From Flaccisagitta enflata (Eukaryota; Chaetognatha; Sagittoidea; Aphragmophora), in contig OZ231127.1 of assembly GCA_965153355.1 (NCBI GenBank), positions 91,574,001 to 91,638,000 on the forward strand: a stretch of 64,000 bases of DNA, written 5' to 3'. Each line of letters begins with the position of its first letter. Position 1 is the stretch's first letter. Below, one piece after another: positions 58,841-64,000 of the stretch. The notes beneath the pieces were generated by a model, which saw nothing but the letters and a program-made list of their open reading frames with translations, was not told the DNA's origin and made no database searches. Both the position numbers and the translations under genes were made by a program.

Positions 58841-59565
58841 CCACTGCCTCCGCCGCCGCCACCGCCTCTGCCTCTGCTACAACAAATCTGTCTACATGAT
58901 CTCAATCTCCCGCCGCCGCCTCCTCCATTTGTTTTGTATCATGGGTATTTTCATTGTAGAGATTACTTTCAGCTGCTACTATCTCTTTAACGCCGCCGCC
59001 GCCTCCTCCTCCTGCTGCTGCTCCTCCTCCTCCGCCGCCGCCGCCGCCGCCGCCTCCACTCCTCCTCGTCCTTCTCCGCCGCCGCCGCCGCCACCGCCGC
59101 CGCCGCCTCCTATCCTCCTCGTCCCTCTCCGCTGCAGCTGCCGCCTCCTCTCCTCCTCATCCTTCTCCGCCACCGCCGCCGCCGCCTCCACTCCTCCTTG
59201 TCTTTCTCCGCCGCCGCCGCCGCCTCCACTCCTCCTCGTCCTTCTCCGCCGCCGCCGCCGCCTCCTCTCCTCCTCGTCCTTCTCCGCCGCCGCCTCCTCT
59301 CCTCCTCATCCTTCTCCGCCGCCGCCTCCACTCCTTGTCCTTCTCCGCCGCCGCCGCCGCCTCCTCTCCTCCTCGTCCTTCTCCGCCACCGCCGCCGCCG
59401 CCGCCTCTTACCTCCTCCTTCACCGCCGCCTCCTCTCCTCATCCTCCTCCTCCTCTTCCCACTCTGCTGTCGCCGCCGCCGCCGCCGCCGCCTCCTCCTC
59501 CTCCTCTGCCGCCACCGCCTCCTCCTCCTCCTCCTCCCCAACTGCCGCCGCCGCCGCCTCCTTTA
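58840..59565. repeat. (CCG)n/(CTC)n compound GC-rich repeat
   Basis: Blocks of GCCGCCGCCGCC alternate with TCCTCTCCTCCTCGTCCTTC at about 57-63 bp spacing from 59000 to 59430. The A/S/P-rich plus frames (to 229 codons) and R/E/G-rich minus frames follow from the triplet and show no non-repeat domain, so I do not call a gene. Confidence 0.85.
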
Positions 59566-59712
59566 CAAAAAAAAATCAAATTTAAAAAAATTTAAAGAAC
59601 ATTTTATAAAATATCAAAAAAAGAATCAAATTTAAAAGAAATCAAATAAAAGAAAAGAAAAAAAAATCTAAAAAAAGTATTTGAAATGAATTAAAAGAAT
59701 AATTAAAAAAAA
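59566..59712. other. AT-rich spacer
   Basis: Almost only A with some T (AAAAAATTTAAAGAA style), separating two GC-rich blocks of opposite strand sense. Confidence 0.8.
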
Positions 59713-60140
59713 TTCAAGGAGAGGAGGCGGAGGCGGCGGCGGCGGCGGCGGCGGCGGTGGAGGAGGAGGAGGAGGAGGAGGAGGCGGCGGCGGCAGCAGC
59801 AATGGAGGAGGAGGCTATGGCGGAAAAGGAGGAGGCGGCGGCAGGGGAGGAGGAGGCGGCGGTGGTTGTGGGGGAGGAGGCGGCGGCGGCGGCGGCGGAG
59901 GAGGATGAGGAGGTTGAGGAGAGGAGGTGGTGGCAAGGGAGGAGGAGGAATGAGGAGGCAGTGGTGGTTGAGGAGGAGGAGGATGTGGAGGTGGGAGAGA
60001 ATTTTTTTTTCACTTTAATGGTGAGGAAGATGTGTACTACACATTGTGTAGCAGCATGGGAGGGGGCAACAAAGCTGGTGAGGGCGGCGGTGGCAGGAGG
60101 GGGGCTATAACAGTGGAGGCAGAGGCGGCGGTGGCAGGTC
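59713..60140. repeat. (GGC)n/(GGA)n compound GC-rich repeat
   Basis: GGCGGCGGC and GAGGAGGAGG triplets, complementary in kind to 58840-59565. Degenerates to GGTGGCAGG by 60140. Confidence 0.85.
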
Positions 60141-60194
60141 CACTGTTTTTTTGAGTCAAATTTGAGACAGACCACTGGGAGTCAATGGGTGGTA

Positions 60195-60748
60195 TGTTTC
60201 ATCTCGACTGTAACATTTCATGAAGTTGTAGCTCCAAAAGTGATAAAGATAATTCAATTTTATCAAAAGTATCTGAAAAATAATACTTTAGCATTTTGTT
60301 GTTAACCATTCCAAGGAGTTTTTGAAAAAATATCAGCCTCTGAACACATCATAAGCTGGAAAATATGTTATGCAAAAAAAGAGTTATTTTACTATGTTTT
60401 TAGTTGTACTATCTTTCCTTTTATTGCTCTTGTTTTCAAACGGTTTGAGCTACTGATGCCAAATTGGTCTCAAATGAGGGAAATTCTTATGTAATTTATG
60501 AACGATAAAAGAAAAAGAAGCCAATTGATATATGTGTCTGAAATATGAAGAATAAAATGTCATTTTTTGCATTTTGTGCGATCTACCTTGCTATGTGTTA
60601 AAAGTGTCCAATTTTTGTCAAAAAGTCTTAGGAATTGATAAACAATAAATGCTGAAGAGTTATTTTTCAGAAATTGTTTGCAGAATTAAGATATCTCCAG
60701 TATTTTTCAAGTAACGCTGTCATGAAATGTTACAGTTGAGATGAAACA
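60195..60748. mobile_element. Inverted-repeat element, TGTTTCATCTCGACTG ends
   Basis: TGTTTCATCTCGACTGTAAC, ATTTCATGA at the left is inverted at the right end with one change in about 29 bp; TA flanks it (60193-60194, 60749-60750). The inside holds AAACGGTTTGAGCTACTGAT and AATTGGTCTCAAATGA, the same core as in the CAGGGTGTTTCAC element at 36817-37380. No coding frame. Confidence 0.75.
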
Positions 60749-60821
60749 TACTGAAAGAGAGTCGAGAAGGTGGGGGGAGGGGGATGAGTCATCAGTGTTA
60801 AAGGTAATGATAACCAGACCG

Positions 60822-61021
60822 GATGCTCGGCTACCCCAGTCGCGTGGAGGTGGGCAGGAGCAGCATTTGCGGTCCCTAGACCATTTGAACAGTAGCAGTG
60901 AGGTCAAAGAAGAAAAGACACACACAAAAAAAGTAAAAGTGTGACAAACCGACCAACCAACGGACGGACGGACAAATGAACGGACAAAGCGGGGTGTAGA
61001 GTCGAGTAGCACGCAACTTAG
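60822..61021 (+). mobile_element. Family A copy (A1 subtype), moderately diverged
   Basis: AACCAGACCGGATGCTCGGC, CCCCAGTCGCGTGGAGGTGG, CAGTAGCAGTGAGGTCAAAG, AAAGTAAAAGTGTGACAAAC, a GACCAACCAACGGACGGACG tract, TGTAGAGTCGAGTAGCACGC and AACTTA. The words have decayed at the 3' side. Confidence 0.75.
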
Positions 61022-61975
61022 AGTGGGTAAGAATGTAGATAGACGGGTAATGACGGAGTTTGTGATCGTAGGTAGGTGGGTAATGAAGGAGTTGGGTAAA
61101 AGTAGGGGTACGTGGATTATGATAGAGTTGAGTATCGATGAAAGTGGATGAAGGTGGAGATGGGTGGGTAGTGGCTAATGATAAGAGTGGTTAGGTTAAC
61201 TGAGTATTATAGAGATGGGAATCAGTTGACTTGACGGAGATGAGGTAATGGCGAAAGAAGAGGAGGAGAAAAAATTAGAGGCAGCTCAGGAGAGACAGAT
61301 TTAATGACGAAAAAAAAATCCCGGGTCGAGCAATATGAGTATCTGGGTGGAAGAGAGGCAACAATGGCTCACATCTTAATGGCAGAAAAAAAAAGAATGG
61401 AGATGAAGTGGGACGAAAGAAATAAACCTATGGTAGCAAGATTCAAGGCAACATTATACAGCCTTCAAAAATGCTTTTTTTTTTAGTAAATACATGGCCA
61501 AGTTACATAATTGGGACATCGCATTATCACAGTTGGCGGAAAAAAGATGCCTCTGATAAGAGTATATGGGCGCAAACTAAACAATCAATTTTTTTTTCAT
61601 TCCTTGTACACAATGCTCATTCTCGTTTTAAACAATGCTCATTCACACCAGTCTGAATCTTGGACCATTTTTTTGTATTGTGATCTACATGTACCAAGCT
61701 CAGGGTCTTGTGCACGCGCCGGACCAAAAAATCCATTTTTCGTGTCTTACTTTTGCGGAATTTTAGGAAATGAAAAGAATGGATAAAATCTAGTCAAACA
61801 AAGAAGAAGGGCCAACACTCAACCTCTCTCTGTATCGATCTTTCGCTTTTTACACCGTTGCACGCGTAAAAATAGGGGCACACCACCACGTGCAGACCTT
61901 ACACACGCATGCACATGCACACGCGCGTACACAGTGACACTGATAAGAGGGGTTACACTGTGGGCAAAACTAATA
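61022..61975. other. Unassigned intervening sequence
   Basis: GGGTAATGA/GGAGTTG degenerate repeats at 61025-61200. Two overlapping frames (61304-61486 and 61511-61786) are not recognised. Confidence 0.35.
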
Positions 61976-62193
61976 AAAACAAGGCCAGGTGCACGTCCAA
62001 TAAGAAGTCGCTCGTGGGTGGGCTGGGGCAGTAATGCGGGTGGGCTGAGGCAGTAAGGCAGCTGGGTAGGGCCAGTATGTGGTGGGAAGGAGCAACACGA
62101 CTCCCGATTTTGCGGTAATCAAAATTCCGCATAAAAAACAGGCCTACCAAAGGACACACCCTCACATAGAGTCGCTTAGCAAGTGAATAAAAA
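61976..62193 (+). mobile_element. Family A copy, atypical
   Basis: ACAAGGCCAGGTGCACGTCC, AAGTCGCTCGTGGGTGGGCT, three GTGGGCTGGGGCAGTAA-like units, and CATAGAGTCGCTTAGCAAGT, GAATAAAAA. Both direct words read GTCGCT in place of GTCGCG. The GGAC tract is absent. Confidence 0.6.
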
Positions 62194-62202
62194 CCTGTTT
62201 AG

Positions 62203-62278
62203 GCGCTGACAGTGATACAGTGACAGTGATACAGTGACAGTGACACAGTGACAGTGATACAACGACAGTGACACAGTG
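62203..62278. repeat. GTGACAGTGATACA tandem repeat
   Basis: About five units of 14-16 bp (GTGACAGTGA(T/C)ACA). Confidence 0.9.
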
Positions 62279-62400
62279 GACCACGGGCAAACGTTTCACA
62301 AACCAGCGCACGCTCTTGCAAAAAAAGTAGCGCCATCCCACGTGCACATGCACATGCACACCTTCTAATCATACTGGCTAACGCACGTTTTTACAGCTCC

Positions 62401-62665
62401 CAAATCCGCAAACACAAAACCGAATCGACCCGAACAAAACCAAACCGGTTGCCGAACCGGTGGCCGAACTTTGTTTCATATTTGATTCTATTTGGATGTG
62501 TTTTTAGTGACAATGGCAATTGCGGTCATTCCAATTAATCGATCATCCTCAAATCCGCAAACACCAAACCAAACAAACAAAACTGGTAACTGAACTTTGT
62601 TTCATATTTGATGATATTTGGATGTGATTGTTCCCATTAACTGCCCATACAGTGTGAACACAATT
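62401..62665. repeat. 149-bp direct duplication
   Basis: CAAATCCGCAAACAC begins at 62401 and 62550. GAACTTTGTTTCATATTTGA and ATTTGGATGTG recur in both. The first copy has an extra GGTTGCCGAACCGG palindrome. Confidence 0.7.
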
Positions 62666-62689
62666 TCAGCCATCCCATGAGGAAGTGAG

Positions 62690-62830
62690 CAAAGTATGTG
62701 TGCAGGCCTATGAAGAGAGCCAGCGAGTGAGAAAGTATGCAAAGCAAGTATAGCAAAGTATCACAATCCGTGTGCGTAAGCAGAATGAGCAGTGCAAGCG
62801 AACAAATCCAGCTATGAGAGATCCACTGAA
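62690..62830 (-). mobile_element. Possible family E-like relic
   Basis: GAAGTGAGCAAAGTATGTG, AAAGCAAGTATAGCAAAGTA and AAGCAGAATGAGCAGTGCAA recall the pentamer core of family E (AGCGAAGTGAGTGAGCG). Ends not identified. Confidence 0.25.
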
Positions 62831-63250
62831 TGACCCATTATAAACCCGATTGTCCGTTTGTAGAAACCTGCCCTTTCTCTTTGTGACGAAAAAGGTTTTT
62901 TGTCTTGGAAAGTTTAATCCACATTCAATATTTGTAGTTGGCATATTGCATATTGGCAGAATGGATTTTCGGCCAAGAGAGTCGCGCGCATATCAGATGT
63001 TTGAAATTATAGCGAGAACGTAGCCGGAAAAAAGAGGAGGAAACCATCAATCGATACATCTAATCAGGTTTTTATTCATGTTGTGCCCAAGTGGTAATCC
63101 TAGTTCTTTATATACATCCCTCGGTATGAGGATACTCTTTGTTTGGCATACCCACCATTTTTACCTATCTGATGAGAAAGGATACAATTACTTAAATTAG
63201 CATAAAATGTGCATGGCTTTTTTGCTCCAATCCACGCCAACCGCCCAAGC
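62831..63250. other. Unassigned intervening sequence
   Basis: No supported feature. Confidence 0.4.
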
Positions 63251-63297
63251 TTTATTTGTCTCTATTTGTCTGTCTGCCTTTATCGGTCTGTCTATCT

Positions 63298-63484
<187 letters not shown>

Positions 63485-63675
63485 CGCTTACGTTGCATTC
63501 AAAACTTAACTGCTCCACTACCTCTCCCCCCGCCCCCCCCCCCAAAAAAAAATAAAGGAAAGTAAAAAAGATACATACTTAGCGGTCGGGCAAAGCACGC
63601 GCTCATGCACGCACCCGACTGCCCACGCAGTGAAGACACGGGAAAATATCGCCCGTTTCATTGCCTCAAAAACGG

Positions 63676-63716
63676 TCGGTAGCGGTAGCGGCAGCGGCAG
63701 CGGCAGCGGTGGTGGT
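63676..63716. repeat. GGTAGC/GGCAGC hexamer repeat
   Basis: GGTAGCGGTAGCGGCAGC and further GGCAGC units: about six hexamers. Confidence 0.9.
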
Positions 63717-63956
63717 AATGCTTTAGCTGTTCCGTCGTTGGTAATATGCATGTTCTAGATATTGTTCAAGGATCTTTCTTTATGATGTTTATCCCGGGAC
63801 ACCATCAATGGCATTAACATTCATCAAAACTCGAAGACCAGCGAAGAGGAAGGAAGAGAGAGAAGGGGGGTTGAACAGATGAGGGTGGGGGTTGGAAGGG
63901 GGGGGGGCGAGATATTTTGAGAAGAGGGTATAAAGGTTTAAGGCAAGTGTCAGAGT

Positions 63957-64000
63957 AACAAGGCCAAATACACTGCTACCCAATTCGCGTGCGGGTGGGC
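63957..64000 (+). mobile_element. Family A copy, cut by window end
   Basis: AACAAGGCCAAATACACTGC, TACCCAATTCGCGTGCGGGT, GGGC. Only the 5' 44 bp is inside the window. The word reads ATTCGCGTGC. Confidence 0.7.

Noticed and set aside
58896-59635. Alanine/serine/proline-rich protein of 229 codons
   Set aside because: All phases and both strands are open through the CCG/CTC triplets, and the frame ends in the AT spacer. No signal, domain or splice evidence was found, though expression data could reopen it.

Overview
This is a eukaryotic, almost certainly non-coding window, probably from an invertebrate animal. No base in it can be assigned to a protein-coding gene, tRNA, rRNA or CRISPR array with confidence. 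Every open reading frame longer than about 100 codons is translated simple repeat (poly-SL/RE, poly-FLS, poly-C/L/V/N/T, poly-VC/HT). The animal assignment is an inference from the class of small DNA-transposon derivatives present (pogo/Tigger-like, Tc1/mariner-like and hAT-like ends) and from the microsatellite load. The species cannot be named from the sequence.

Four layers make up the window. (1) Very long microsatellites: (CT/GA)n, up to about 630 bp at 20013-20642 and 376 bp at 22817-23192; (CTTT/AAAG)n; (TTG)n; (TTC/GAA)n; (GT/AC)n; and (TTGG/TTTG)n. (2) Minisatellites and satellites: an 81-bp array of about 52 units at 31841-36245, a 148-bp trimer at 52333-52770, a roughly 33-bp array at 40797-41150, a G-rich 31-bp array at 23291-23408, and mirror-image CCG/CTC and GGC/GAG blocks at 58840-60140. 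(3) Short inverted-repeat (MITE-like) elements, several with clear target duplications: CAAGA at 8043-8283, CTGCTCAC at 9368-9716, TAAG at 33072-33280, TA at 21911-22555, 36817-37380 and 55960-56135, and AAA/TCA for the pair at 27343-27599 and 56556-56824. (4) Two abundant interspersed families that I do not recognise, called A and B here.

Family A (with variants C and D) recurs more than twenty times. A copy starts at ACAAGGCC, carries a variable 10-nt inverted-repeat word, then a (GGAC/CGAC)n tract, then TATAGAG or TGTAGAG and a terminal hairpin that spells the same word and ends in TAAAAA. The word differs between variants, but both partners change together, so pairing is kept. Family B has long terminal inverted modules (GGGCAGCGGCCCC... 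and its complement), also a (GGAC/GAAC)n tract beside the 3' arm, and an interior made of locally amplified tandem repeats. These two families, with their co-changing ends, are the best candidate in the window for an undescribed system.

Layout: 1-5510 GAAA/GA/CTTT tracts with A and C copies; 5589-9724 a run of MITEs plus A copies; 9900-12450 nested D/B/A elements in a low-copy satellite; 12700-17450 old A/D copies, a palindrome and mostly unique sequence; 17940-24450 long microsatellites with one Tc1-like insertion; 24514-31507 hAT-like, E, A and composite B elements; 31841-36245 the 81-bp array; 36817-41740 a foldback MITE and (TTG)n/(TTC)n tracts; 42549-48760 MITE, B, C and A copies; 49000-58146 mostly microsatellites, with pogo-like and E elements near 56000; 58840-64000 the CCG/GGC blocks, another foldback element and the last A copies, the final one cut by the window end.
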